A stretch of DNA of 64,000 nt, taken from Clostridium manihotivorum (GTDB lineage: Bacteria > Bacillota > Clostridia > Clostridiales > Clostridiaceae). The notes under the pieces were generated by a model. That model did no database searches. It was not told where the DNA came from and saw only the letters and a list, made by a program, of their open reading frames with translations. The number at the start of each line of letters is the position of its first letter. Position 1 is the stretch's first letter. Both the position numbers and the translations under genes were made by a program. Shown piece by piece: positions 43,140-51,681 of this stretch. The DNA lies in contig NZ_CP025746.1 of assembly GCF_004015185.1 (NCBI RefSeq), positions 2,063,776-2,127,775 of the forward strand, read 5' to 3'.

Positions 43140-43961
43140 ATGGATTTAAAAGAAGTTAAATTTAATATAGAGCTAATAAATGATATTAATAAAATTGGAC
43201 TTTATCTTGCTAAGAGGGATATCAGCACTTTAAGTGTAAGTGAACTATATAATAAGTATGGTCTAGAAAAAATTGATATGGTTATTTTACTTGGCAACAG
43301 TATAACCTATAGTATTGAAGTAGCTAAACAGGCTTTTGAAAACTTATCTGCAGAGTATCTTATGATAGTTGGTGGAATAGGACATTCCACTTCTTATTTG
43401 TATGATAATATAACAAAATATAATAGATACAGTGATATTAAAAGTGAAGGTAGAGCAGAAGCAGATATTATGAAGGATGTCCTTGAGGACGTATACTCTG
43501 TAAATGAAAAATACATAATAGTAGAAAATCAATCCACCAACTGTGGAGATAATGCTGAAAAAGCACTAAATACCTTAAGAAAAGTTAAAATTAAACCAAG
43601 TTCAGTGCTATTAATTCAGGATCCTACTATGCAGCTTAGAAGTTATGAAGCCTTTAAAAAATATTTTGAAGGGGATGAATTAATTAACTTTATAAATTAT
43701 GCACCATTTTTACCAAGCATTAAATTTGAAGGCGAAAAAGTAACCTTTCAGCAGGATTATATTGAAGGGATATGGGGGATAGAAAGATATTTATCTCTTA
43801 TTATGGGTGAAGTTCCAAGGTTAAGAGATGATGAAGCTGGATATGGACCTAAGGGTAAGAATTTTATAGGACATGTAGACATTCCTAAAGATGTTCTTGA
43901 TGCTTATAGTAGAATAAATACAGAAATAGATGAGCATTTTACAAGACGTATAATAGTGTAA
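43140..43961 (+). CDS. ydcF: YdcF-family protein (DUF218 fold)
   Basis: 273 residues, close in layout to Escherichia coli YdcF: VILLGNSITYSIEVAKQAF, VGGIGHSTSYLYDNI, GRAEADIMKDVL, VENQSTNCGDNAEKAL, IQDPTMQLRSYEAFKKYF, GIWGIERYLSLI and EVPRLRDDEAGYGPKG. The family binds a nucleotide-type ligand (S-adenosylmethionine has been reported for E. coli YdcF); its role is not established. TAGGAG precedes the ATG. Monocistronic. Confidence 0.9.
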   Translation: MDLKEVKFNIELINDINKIGLYLAKRDISTLSVSELYNKYGLEKIDMVILLGNSITYSIEVAKQAFENLSAEYLMIVGGIGHSTSYLYDNITKYNRYSDIKSEGRAEADIMKDVLEDVYSVNEKYIIVENQSTNCGDNAEKALNTLRKVKIKPSSVLLIQDPTMQLRSYEAFKKYFEGDELINFINYAPFLPSIKFEGEKVTFQQDYIEGIWGIERYLSLIMGEVPRLRDDEAGYGPKGKNFIGHVDIPKDVLDAYSRINTEIDEHFTRRIIV

Positions 43962-44064
43962 TAATACTAATCGGTTCATATAACATTAATCTAGTACTAA
44001 ATAGGTAGCTGATATAAGAAATCCTTAAGGTAATTTAATATGAAAGTATAAGTTATAAGATTGT

Positions 44065-44108
44065 ACCATTTCATTCTGAAAAATATTAATGAATGAAGTG
44101 GTTTTTAT
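44065..44108 (+). terminator. Terminator of ydcF
   Basis: ACCATTTCATTC / GAATGAAGTGGT perfect 12-bp arms with T-rich tail. Confidence 0.75.
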
Positions 44109-44183
44109 TCTTTTGATAATGTATTTTAAATAAACCTAAGGATAAGTATGCATAGGAGAGGAAGCTTATAAAGGATAAAGAAT

Positions 44184-44250
44184 AAAAAAGAAAAATTATG
44201 TTCCCTGTCAGAATTTCTTCACTGATATTTAGAAAGGGCAGACGTGTAAA
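44184..44250 (+). repeat. Copy of the intergenic hairpin repeat
   Basis: AGAATAAAAAAGAAAAATTATG then CCCTGTCAGAATTTCTTCACTG and AGAAAGGGCAGACGTG: same order as tandem copy 2 at 25.3 kb, including the A-rich 5' lead. Here the 3' neighbour is the marR operator rather than a terminator. Confidence 0.65.
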
Positions 44251-44256
44251 AAAATA

Positions 44257-44310
44257 GGTTGATTAGTCAACTATATCATGGTAATATAATATATGGTTGA
44301 CTAATCAACC
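44257..44310 (+). promoter_or_regulatory. marR promoter with paired MarR operator sites
   Basis: GGTTGATTAGTCAAC (44257-44271) and GTTGACTAATCAACC (44296-44310) are exact inverted copies, each itself near-palindromic (TTGAyTArTCAA). The first covers the -35 TTGATT, the second lies just after the -10 TAATAT (44282-44287, spacer 17). Layout fits autorepression by the MarR protein. Confidence 0.75.
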
Positions 44311-44328
44311 TATTAGGAAGGTGAGATA

Positions 44329-44802
44329 ATGAATGAGAAAAGAGCGACATTAATAAAGCTTGTAAATAGATTGTATAGGCATACTCAAGCGCATTTAGAT
44401 GTGGCATTAGAGAAGTTTAATCTTACAAGTGGAATGTATCCATTTATATTAAAATTGGAACAGTGTGAAGGTATAAGTCAAAATTGCATAAGTAAAATGC
44501 TTAAGGTAGATAAGGCAATGTCTGCAAGAACTATAAAAAGGCTTATTGAATTAGATTACATAAGAAAAGAAGTAGATAAAGATGACTCCAGAGCTTTTAG
44601 ACTATATTTAACAGAAAAATCGAGGAGTATTATACCAGAAATAAGAAGGGAAATCTGGGGGTGGATTAATATTATATCCAATGGATTACCAGATGAAGAA
44701 ATAGATAAAGTGGTTGACTTTCTGAATAATGCATTGATAAATGCACAAACCTATAAAGATGGCAATATGGAGGGGGAAAAGATACATGGAAAATGTGAAT
44801 GA
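44329..44802 (+). CDS. MarR-family transcriptional regulator
   Basis: 157 residues with the MarR winged helix: LTSGMYPFILKLEQCEGI, NCISKMLKVDKAMSARTIKR and LIELDYIRKEVDKDDSRAF (the D/R-rich wing). Its end overlaps the MFS gene by 17 bases, so both are one unit, and operator-like palindromes precede it. It probably represses itself and the efflux pump until a toxic ligand binds. Confidence 0.93.
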   Translation: MNEKRATLIKLVNRLYRHTQAHLDVALEKFNLTSGMYPFILKLEQCEGISQNCISKMLKVDKAMSARTIKRLIELDYIRKEVDKDDSRAFRLYLTEKSRSIIPEIRREIWGWINIISNGLPDEEIDKVVDFLNNALINAQTYKDGNMEGEKIHGKCE

Positions 44803-46246
44803 AAAAATTTATAAAAACAGATGGCTCATATTGTTTAATGTGGTTCTTATGACTTTTATGTCTTGTCTTGATAGTAGTATAGTGAATGTAGCCTTGCCGG
44901 TTATGTCTAAGAAGCTTAGCGTCAATATGGCATCAATAGAATGGGTAGTTACAAGCTATCTTATAACAATTTCATCAATAATACTTATATTTGGAAGACT
45001 TGGGGACATAAAAGGAAAGACTAAGGTCTTTAGCTTTGGAATAATTATGTTTACAATTGGCTCACTTATGTGTGGTTTATCAAACTCTCTATGGTTCTTG
45101 GTATTGGCGAGAATAATTCAGGCAGTAGGCGCATCTGCAACAATGTCTACAAGTCAAGGTATAATAACTAATGTATTTCCTGCCAACGAAAGAGGTAAAG
45201 CCTTAGGAATGTCTGGTACTGCTGTAGCCTTAGGAACTATGGTTGGTCCTCCTTTAGGTGGTTTCATAGTTTATCTTGTGAGTTGGAAGTATATATTCTT
45301 GATAAATGTACCTATAGGCTTAGTTGCTTTTGCAATGTCATATAAAATACTGCCTAAGGCACAAGGAAATAAATCAGAAGAAAAGTTAGATCTGAAGGGT
45401 GCAGCTTTGTTTACAATTTTTGTGGTTATGCTATTTGTGGCAATCATAAAGGGACAACAGCTAGGTTATGGAAGTCCTATTATACTTGGAAGCTTCTTGA
45501 TTGCTATACTTGCTTTCATAGCATTCATTTTTGTTGAAAAGACAGTAGCTGAACCAATGCTAGATTTATCTATATTCAAAAATAAATTATTTTCACTTAG
45601 TATATTCTGTGGATTTATATCCTTCATAGCAATAAGTTGTCCTAATATAATACAACCATTTTATTTACAGGATGTAATGAAACTATCATCTTCAGTAACA
45701 GGTTTATTCATGATGGTATCTCCGATTATATTAGCTTTTGTGGCACCAATAAGTGGACATTTATCTGATAAGATTGGATCTGAGATATTAACTTTTATTG
45801 GACTTGTGGCTTCAAGCTTAGGGTTATTTTTGATGTCAACTTTAAATCAAAATTCTTCAATGATAATCTTAGTTATATTTCTAATTGCGTTATCACTAGG
45901 TAATGGAATGTTTCAATCACCAAATAACTCTTTAGTAATGTCTACGGTTCCTAAAAATAAGTTAGGAATAGCAGGAAGCATAAATGCACTTGTTAGAAAC
46001 CTAGGAATGAATTTTGGTATATCCTTATCAACTGCGATTTTATACAATAGGATGAGTTATAAGATAGGATATCAGGTTGCAAATTTCGTTGAAGGCAGAG
46101 AAGATGTTTTTGTCTATGGGATGAGGTATTCTTACATTGCTGCCTGTGTTATATGTGCAACTGGAGCAGTAATTACAGCTTTTAGACTTTATAATAACAG
46201 GGCTTCTAAAAAAAACGTATTTGAAAATGTTGAGAAGGTTAGTTAA
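44786..46246 (+). CDS. MFS multidrug efflux protein, DHA2 (14-helix) family
   Basis: 486 residues from the ATG at 44786, which has GGAGGGGG upstream; an earlier in-frame ATG lies deep in marR. Motifs: MSCLDSSIVNVALPVM in helix 1, GRLGDIKGKTKVF (motif A), GASATMSTSQGIITNVFP, and LGTMVGPPLGGFIV (motif C of drug:H+ antiporters). Co-transcribed with and overlapping the MarR gene. Likely exports toxic compounds; the specific drug is unknown. Its 3' end adjoins a MITE fragment. Confidence 0.92.
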   Translation: MENVNEKIYKNRWLILFNVVLMTFMSCLDSSIVNVALPVMSKKLSVNMASIEWVVTSYLITISSIILIFGRLGDIKGKTKVFSFGIIMFTIGSLMCGLSNSLWFLVLARIIQAVGASATMSTSQGIITNVFPANERGKALGMSGTAVALGTMVGPPLGGFIVYLVSWKYIFLINVPIGLVAFAMSYKILPKAQGNKSEEKLDLKGAALFTIFVVMLFVAIIKGQQLGYGSPIILGSFLIAILAFIAFIFVEKTVAEPMLDLSIFKNKLFSLSIFCGFISFIAISCPNIIQPFYLQDVMKLSSSVTGLFMMVSPIILAFVAPISGHLSDKIGSEILTFIGLVASSLGLFLMSTLNQNSSMIILVIFLIALSLGNGMFQSPNNSLVMSTVPKNKLGIAGSINALVRNLGMNFGISLSTAILYNRMSYKIGYQVANFVEGREDVFVYGMRYSYIAACVICATGAVITAFRLYNNRASKKNVFENVEKVS

Positions 46247-46256
46247 ATAAATTAAG

Positions 46257-46277
46257 TTTTCATAAAGGTTCCCTATA
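46257..46277 (+). repeat. 21-bp end fragment of the 104-bp MITE family, at the MFS 3' end
   Basis: TTTTCATAAAGGTTCCCTATA, identical to the (minus-strand) fragment at 16034-16054, starts ten bases after the MFS stop. Confidence 0.6.
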
Positions 46278-46284
46278 AATGAAA

Positions 46285-46363
46285 CCATGCTATGAATAGA
46301 AGCATTAAAATGAATCTTCATAAAGACATTTTAATTGGCTATTTATATGCATGGTTTTTATAT
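46285..46363 (+). terminator. Long hairpin after the MFS gene
   Basis: AAACCATGC / GCATGGTTT outer arms and CATTAAAATG / CATTTTAAT inner arms, T-rich end. Confidence 0.65.
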
Positions 46364-46528
46364 ATAACCTATTGATATAACTTACTTTTATTATTTAAAT
46401 ATAATGTTTATTGATTGTTAAAATAATAATAAATATAACCAGTAATAATAAGTTGACTTATAAGAGTTTTGTCTATAGAATTAGAAAAAGAAAATGAGTT
46501 TAATAATTCAAATGAAGGGATGAAATTG

Positions 46529-47887
46529 ATGAATTATTCTAAAGATAATAGAAAAAAAGTAGATGAATCTACTTTAAAGAAACAAATAGGATTACCTGAA
46601 GCAATAACCATGGTTATTGGAATTGTTATAGGATCAGGTATCTTCTTTAAGGCTACCACTGTATTTGGAAATGCAGGAAATTCAGTGATGGGCATATTGG
46701 CATGGATTATAGGTGGTATAATAACCATGGCATCAGCGCTTACAGTAGCAGAGATTGCAGCTGCAATACCGAAGACCGGTGGAGTATTTGCGTACTTGAA
46801 AGAACTTTATGGAGAACAATGGGCATTCTTATTTGGTTGGGTTCAAACAGTTATATATGTTCCTGGGGTAGTAGCAGCACTTTCTATAGTATTTGTAACT
46901 CAGGCAACATACTTTATAGATTTATCTGTAACAGGTCAAAAAATATTAGCGATTTTTATTATATTATTCATAATGACAATAAACATACTATCCACTAAGT
47001 TAGGAAGTAAGGTTCAGTTTATCGCAACCATAGCAAAACTTATACCTATAATAGTAATAATTGCTTTTGGTTTAATAAACGGAACAGAACATGGCTTTAT
47101 GACGTCAGCTATAACAAAGGGCAATGCTTCAGGACTTGCTGGATTTGGTGCAGCTATCTTAGGAACTCTATGGGCTTATGATGGTTGGATAAGTGTGGGA
47201 AACATGGCTGGTGAGTTAAAAGAGCCTAAAAAGGATCTTCCAAAAGCAATAATAATAGGTTTGGCTATAATAATTTCTGTTTATCTATTAGTTAATCTAG
47301 CTCTTTTAAAGATATTACCTTTAGGATATATTGTTGCATCTAAAAAGCCAGCATCTGATGCTGCGGTTGTTTTATTTGGTAACGGAGGGGCGGCACTAAT
47401 AGCTGCAGGAATAATGATATCAATATTTGGAGCCTTAAATGGGTATTTGATGACTGGTGTTAGAATTCCGTACGCAATGGCGCAAGAAAAGTTAATGCCG
47501 TTTTCATCATTCTTTGGAAAACTGAATGAGAAGTTTAGTACCCCTATGAATGCTTTTATATTTGAAGTTATACTTGCTATTTTATATGTGCTTTCTGGAT
47601 CCTTTGATACATTAACTAACCTAGCGGTTTTTGTAATGTGGATATTCTTTGTGATGACAGTAGCAGGAATTTTTATATTAAGAGCAAAGCATAAAGACAT
47701 AAAAAGAGAATATACTGTTCCACTATATCCCTTAGTACCATTAATAGGTATAGTAGGCGGATTATATATTTTAATTAGTACTATGATAACTGATACATAT
47801 AATGCATTATATGGCATCTGCATAACCCTTATTGGTTTTCCTATATACTTATATATTAAAAAGAAGGAAAATAATAAAGTTAGTTAA
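46529..47887 (+). CDS. APC-family amino acid permease
   Basis: 452 residues from the ATG at 46529 (AAGGGA eight bases upstream); an upstream TTG at 46469 lacks an RBS. Twelve predicted helices. IGLPEAITMVIGIVIGSGIF at the start with the helix 1 GSGIF break, and GFGAAILGTLWAYDGWISVG in the helix 6 region, are typical of LAT-type exchangers such as SteT (Ser/Thr). Substrate not certain. Monocistronic. Confidence 0.88.
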   Translation: MNYSKDNRKKVDESTLKKQIGLPEAITMVIGIVIGSGIFFKATTVFGNAGNSVMGILAWIIGGIITMASALTVAEIAAAIPKTGGVFAYLKELYGEQWAFLFGWVQTVIYVPGVVAALSIVFVTQATYFIDLSVTGQKILAIFIILFIMTINILSTKLGSKVQFIATIAKLIPIIVIIAFGLINGTEHGFMTSAITKGNASGLAGFGAAILGTLWAYDGWISVGNMAGELKEPKKDLPKAIIIGLAIIISVYLLVNLALLKILPLGYIVASKKPASDAAVVLFGNGGAALIAAGIMISIFGALNGYLMTGVRIPYAMAQEKLMPFSSFFGKLNEKFSTPMNAFIFEVILAILYVLSGSFDTLTNLAVFVMWIFFVMTVAGIFILRAKHKDIKREYTVPLYPLVPLIGIVGGLYILISTMITDTYNALYGICITLIGFPIYLYIKKKENNKVS

Positions 47888-48066
47888 GGGATTATAAAGG
47901 TGTGCCACTTAGACCTGAAGTGGTTATCTATATGTTTAGTAATTAATTTCAATACTGTGAGTTAATGACATAAAATAATAATTATAAGCTTAATAAATTC
48001 TTAAGAAATTCTTTCGTTTATTTTAGGATTTATCTTCTATCATTAATAATGGTGGGGGTAAATGCA

Positions 48067-48750
48067 ATGGTTAGAATTATTAAAAATTTTATTAAGCTTT
48101 TTATTTTTATGACTATATTTGTTTTAGTGATATACAAAGCCTATACTACTAGGGCTTTTATAAATTTAGATGTGCCCAATAATCCAGAAAGCATATCTGT
48201 GTTAGTGAATAAAGATTGTATGCTTAAGGATTCCTATGTCCCTTCAGATTTGGTTGTACCAAAAGTTGATTTTTCAAAAAGTATAACCTGTGAGAGAAAG
48301 CTCATTAAAAGAGAAGCTGGAGAGGCTTTAGAAAAATTGTGTGAAGCAGCTAAAAAACAGAATGTAAATCTTTATATAGAGTGTGGTTATATATCCTACA
48401 AAAGTCAGGAGATACTTATTAAAAAAATGGGCAAGGAAGAAGAAGCTGAGGATGATAAGTATGTTGCTACTCCAGGAGCTAATGAGCATCAAACTGGATT
48501 GGCTATAGATATTACCAATAATGATGGAGAGAACAGTTATAATAAGGTTAAATTTTCCGAAACCAAGGAAGGGCAGTGGTTAGCTAAGAACTGCTATGAG
48601 TATGGTTTTATATTGAGATATCCACAAGGAAAGGAAAATGTAACAGGTTATAAGTATAAACCATGGCATATAAGATATGTTGGAAAAGATATTTCCAGGG
48701 TAATACAAGCTAAGAATATTACATTAGAGGAGTACATTAGAGGTTGGTGA
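48067..48750 (+). CDS. D-Ala-D-Ala carboxypeptidase, VanY type
   Basis: 227 residues from the ATG at 48067 (GGTGGGGGT upstream). One N-terminal membrane anchor at about residues 6-24, then an M15B metallopeptidase domain outside the cell. Zn-binding motifs: ANEHQTGLAIDI (SxHxxGxAxD type, with Glu-His), WLAKNCYEYGFILRYP, and PWHIRYVG near the end. It trims terminal D-alanine from peptidoglycan stem peptides. No vancomycin-resistance genes are nearby, so a housekeeping role is more likely. Confidence 0.9.
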   Translation: MVRIIKNFIKLFIFMTIFVLVIYKAYTTRAFINLDVPNNPESISVLVNKDCMLKDSYVPSDLVVPKVDFSKSITCERKLIKREAGEALEKLCEAAKKQNVNLYIECGYISYKSQEILIKKMGKEEEAEDDKYVATPGANEHQTGLAIDITNNDGENSYNKVKFSETKEGQWLAKNCYEYGFILRYPQGKENVTGYKYKPWHIRYVGKDISRVIQAKNITLEEYIRGW

Positions 48751-48879
48751 GTGTATTAATACATATTTCATAATAGAATTGGTACTTTCAAACAACTGCA
48801 TATATTATGTATCTTATCAGTGGCAATGAATTTTTAAAATAAGCTATGTTCAACAGGGTACTTTAACAGAACCTTAATA

Positions 48880-48920
48880 TAAAAGCTATACCTAAATATA
48901 AGACAATTTAAGTATAGCTA
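48880..48920. terminator. Terminator between vanY-type gene and rpsD
   Basis: GCTATACCTAAAT / ATTTAAGTATAGC stem with an eight-base loop; A/T runs on both sides. Confidence 0.65.
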
Positions 48921-48954
48921 CTTTTACGTTCTATTATTAATTTTTATGTTTATA

Positions 48955-49533
48955 CTAGTTCTTAGAGTAAAATTCTATTATCTTAGGGAATTTTACATCT
49001 ACAGGAACATCTTCAATATTTGGCATAACCTTAATTGTAGCACTTAAAGCTTCTAAGTCTTTTTCTATATAGTTCACCATTGGTAATATTGAAGTGAAGT
49101 TATCCACAAACATTTGAGTCTTCTTAGAATTTTCCTTTAAGGAAATAACATCTCCAACCTGAAGTTTATAGGAAGGTATGTCTACTTTTTGTCCGTTGAC
49201 TCTTATATGTCCATGAGAAACCATCTGTCTAGATTGTCTTAAAGTTGAACCAAAGCCCATTCTGTAGACCATATTGTCTAGTCTCATCTCTAATCTTTGT
49301 ATTAGTACAACTTCAGATTTTTCCTTAGAGCTCATAGCTTCAAATACATATCTTCTGAACTGCTTTTCTAACACTCCATAATATGCTTTTAACTTTTGCT
49401 TTTCTAATAATTGCTCTCCATATTCAGAGAGTTTTTGCTTCTTTATCCCTCTATTTAATGCTTTAGGGTGGTTAAATACATTTACTCCAAGACGTCTCGC
49501 AACTTTAAATCTTGGTCCCATTGATCTTGCCAT
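48955..49533 (-). CDS. rpsD: Ribosomal protein S4, stand-alone cysteine-free paralog
   Basis: 192 residues. RpsD N-terminal domain (MARSMGPRFKVARRLGVNVF) followed by the S4 RNA-binding domain (RLDNMVYRMGFGSTLRQSRQ, VSHGHIRVNGQKVDIPSY). The zinc-binding cysteines found near the N-terminus of many S4 proteins are absent. It is not in an alpha operon (no rpsK, rpoA or rplQ nearby). Some clostridia carry such a second S4. RBS GGAGG and a consensus promoter precede it. Confidence 0.93.
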   Translation of the reverse strand: MARSMGPRFKVARRLGVNVFNHPKALNRGIKKQKLSEYGEQLLEKQKLKAYYGVLEKQFRRYVFEAMSSKEKSEVVLIQRLEMRLDNMVYRMGFGSTLRQSRQMVSHGHIRVNGQKVDIPSYKLQVGDVISLKENSKKTQMFVDNFTSILPMVNYIEKDLEALSATIKVMPNIEDVPVDVKFPKIIEFYSKN

Positions 49534-49595
49534 TTGAATCCTCCAACAATATATAATTTTGCGGTTTCAAATTTTATACCAGACAGCCAAGAATA

Positions 49596-49624
49596 ATTAT
49601 AGCATAATAAAAATAAAATGTAAA
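49596..49624 (-). promoter_or_regulatory. Promoter of the stand-alone rpsD
   Basis: On the minus strand TTTACA, 17-base spacer with TGC before it, and TATAAT, about 60 bases ahead of the start codon: a strong extended -10 promoter. Confidence 0.7.
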
Positions 49625-49807
49625 TGAGATTCATTATCTTTTATTTATAGCTAGAATCGTTTAATTTACATAAATTTTTAGCTTACCAAGGACACTTCAA
49701 AAAAGTGAAAAAATAAAGCACCAGGACTATTTTAAATAATAGCCATAGCGCTCTATTAAAAGTCTACCTGTCGTAATAGGATAAAAATTAATTAAATGAG
49801 TATTTTA

Positions 49808-50248
49808 TTATGCTAGTAATGCAGCTACAGTTTGTTCTAATTGAGTTATCTTGCTTTCATAGTCTACCACTGTAACATCATATAAGTCTTTTACCTCTTT
49901 GAAGAAGTTCAAAAAAGCAGTTTCTTTTTCAGATGAAATTTCTAGACTAGCTGAGATTTTTTCAAGAAGCTTTAATTCTTCTTCAGAGTAAACGCCATCT
50001 ACTAATGCTAGTCCGATTAATTCAAAGTAAATTATGTTTTTATTTTTTGTTGTAGAGTTTTTTAATCCTTCTAAACTTTCCTCAAAGGATATTTCTTCTA
50101 AGTCAGAATCTTTTAATGAAAGCTCCTCTAGATAATCAGCTACTAGTTGCTGCTCTTTTTCTGAGAATACCTCATCTACTGTGGCTAAACTCTTTACTAA
50201 ATTAATAAATAATATTGATTCCCTCTTTGATAATTCATTCAAAAACAT
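49808..50248 (-). CDS. TerB-like all-helical protein
   Basis: 146 residues from the ATG at 50248 (AGGAGG upstream). Two similar halves: INLVKSLATVDEVFSEKE and ELIGLALVDGVYSEEELKLL, each with the acidic D-x-V-x-S-E pattern typical of TerB-type (tellurite resistance-like) helical domains that bind metal. Soluble. No other ter genes are adjacent, so the function is unknown. Confidence 0.6.
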   Translation of the reverse strand: MFLNELSKRESILFINLVKSLATVDEVFSEKEQQLVADYLEELSLKDSDLEEISFEESLEGLKNSTTKNKNIIYFELIGLALVDGVYSEEELKLLEKISASLEISSEKETAFLNFFKEVKDLYDVTVVDYESKITQLEQTVAALLA

Positions 50249-50601
50249 GATAATACCTCCTAAATGGTTAACTATTTTCAATTCAAATTAGCATATTTGC
50301 TAGCCTAAAAGATATATTATATATTTATTGTATTTGATCTTAATATAATTGTAAAATCAATATATTAAGAATTTTTCAACTATTTAGAGTGTATAAAAAT
50401 CAATTCTTTTAATTATAATTGACTTTAAAGATATAAATTTAATAATAGAAGTGAGAGTATATATTTATTATAGTACATCCTAATGGCATGGTTGTAAATA
50501 TATACCTTTATTTAAAATGAAATTTGTGATTATTAAGTATATAATAAGATAAAATCAATATGCTAAACATATCTAATATTTTAGTTTGAGAGGTGATAAT
50601 A
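50249..50601. other. Divergent intergenic region before the RNase Z gene
   Basis: About 350 A/T-rich bases. Several TATAAT-like boxes but none with an obvious -35 at good spacing. No gene, hairpin or repeat recognised. Confidence 0.4.
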
Positions 50602-51570
50602 GTGGTGGATCTTGCTTTTTTAGGTTGTGGTGGAACTATGCCAATACCGGAAAGATATCTTTCCTCAATGTTATTAAAATATAATGGCAGAAAGGTTTTA
50701 GTAGACTGTGGTGAGGGAACTCAAGTATCTATGAGAATGCTTGGTTGGGGCTTTAAAACCATAGATATAATATGCATAACTCATTTTCATGGTGATCATA
50801 TACTTGGATTACCGGGTCTACTAGCTACAATAGGAAACAGTGGCAGAGAGGAACCTATATATATAGTTGGTCCGGAAGGGCTTTTTGAGGTAATGAAAGG
50901 CTTAAGCGTAGTGATCCCTTATTTACCTTTCGAAATAGGAATAATTGAAAACCCTAAAAACACTATCTCCATAGAGTTTACGAAAGATAGTGCTAAGATA
51001 ATAGAGGATAAATCAGATAATGAAAAATTTAACTCTGTACAGTTGGAAATAAATACATTAGATTTAGAACATTCAGCTCCATGTATTGGCTTTAGCTTTT
51101 ATATTAGAAGAGCACCTAAGTTTGATGTTAAAAAAGCCGAGGATAACAAGGTACCTAAAATACTTTGGAGTAGACTTCAAAAAAACTTGGTAGAAGAATT
51201 TGAAGGAAAGATATATACACCTTCCATGGTTTTAGCGGAGCAGAGGAAAGGCATAAAGGTCAGCTATATAACAGATACTAGACCAATTGATGAAATTAAA
51301 AGCTTTGTAGAACATAGTGATGTACTAGTTTGCGAAGGTACTTATGGGGCTGAGGAAGACTTGGAGAAGGCAGTAAGGAATAAACATATGACTTTTAGGG
51401 AAAGTGCTGAAATTGCAAGAGATGCCAAAGTAGATGAACTCATAATTACTCATTTCAGCCCTTCATTAATGAATCCGGAGGAGTATATAGAAAATGCCAC
51501 TAATACATTTGTAAACACATCTTTAGCCTACGATAGAGCTGTAAAAGTAATTAATTTTAAAGAAAAATAA
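50602..51570 (+). CDS. rnz: Ribonuclease Z (tRNA 3' endonuclease)
   Basis: 322 residues, long metallo-beta-lactamase fold. FLGCGGTMPIPERYLSS at the start, metal motif THFHGDHILGLPGLL near residue 60, EHSAPCIGFSFYI near 155 and EGTYGAEEDL near 250, TFRESAEIARDA, ITHFSP near 290, as in RNase Z. It trims 3' trailers of tRNA precursors without encoded CCA. Start GTG at 50602 with GAGAGG eight bases upstream. Confidence 0.92.
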   Translation: MVDLAFLGCGGTMPIPERYLSSMLLKYNGRKVLVDCGEGTQVSMRMLGWGFKTIDIICITHFHGDHILGLPGLLATIGNSGREEPIYIVGPEGLFEVMKGLSVVIPYLPFEIGIIENPKNTISIEFTKDSAKIIEDKSDNEKFNSVQLEINTLDLEHSAPCIGFSFYIRRAPKFDVKKAEDNKVPKILWSRLQKNLVEEFEGKIYTPSMVLAEQRKGIKVSYITDTRPIDEIKSFVEHSDVLVCEGTYGAEEDLEKAVRNKHMTFRESAEIARDAKVDELIITHFSPSLMNPEEYIENATNTFVNTSLAYDRAVKVINFKEK

Positions 51571-51610
51571 GTAAATAAGCTTTACATGAAGATAAAGTAC
51601 TAATTTCTAT

Positions 51611-51640
51611 TTGTTAAAATTGCAAAGTAGGTTGTATAAT
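51611..51640 (+). promoter_or_regulatory. Predicted promoter of the oxidoreductase gene
   Basis: TTGTTA, 18-base spacer, TATAAT, 41 bases ahead of the start codon. Confidence 0.55.
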
Positions 51641-51681
51641 TATAGTAGATTATAATTAGTAATTGTTTAGGTGGTGTATTT

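Larger units (their letters stand above)
43962..44328. other. Intergenic region before the marR gene
   Basis: Contains a terminator, a copy of the intergenic hairpin repeat and the marR operator/promoter, each listed separately. No gene seen. Confidence 0.6.

Noticed and set aside
47281..47823. Minus-strand 180-codon frame opposite the APC permease
   Set aside because: Same type of mirror frame; the permease motifs are on the plus strand.
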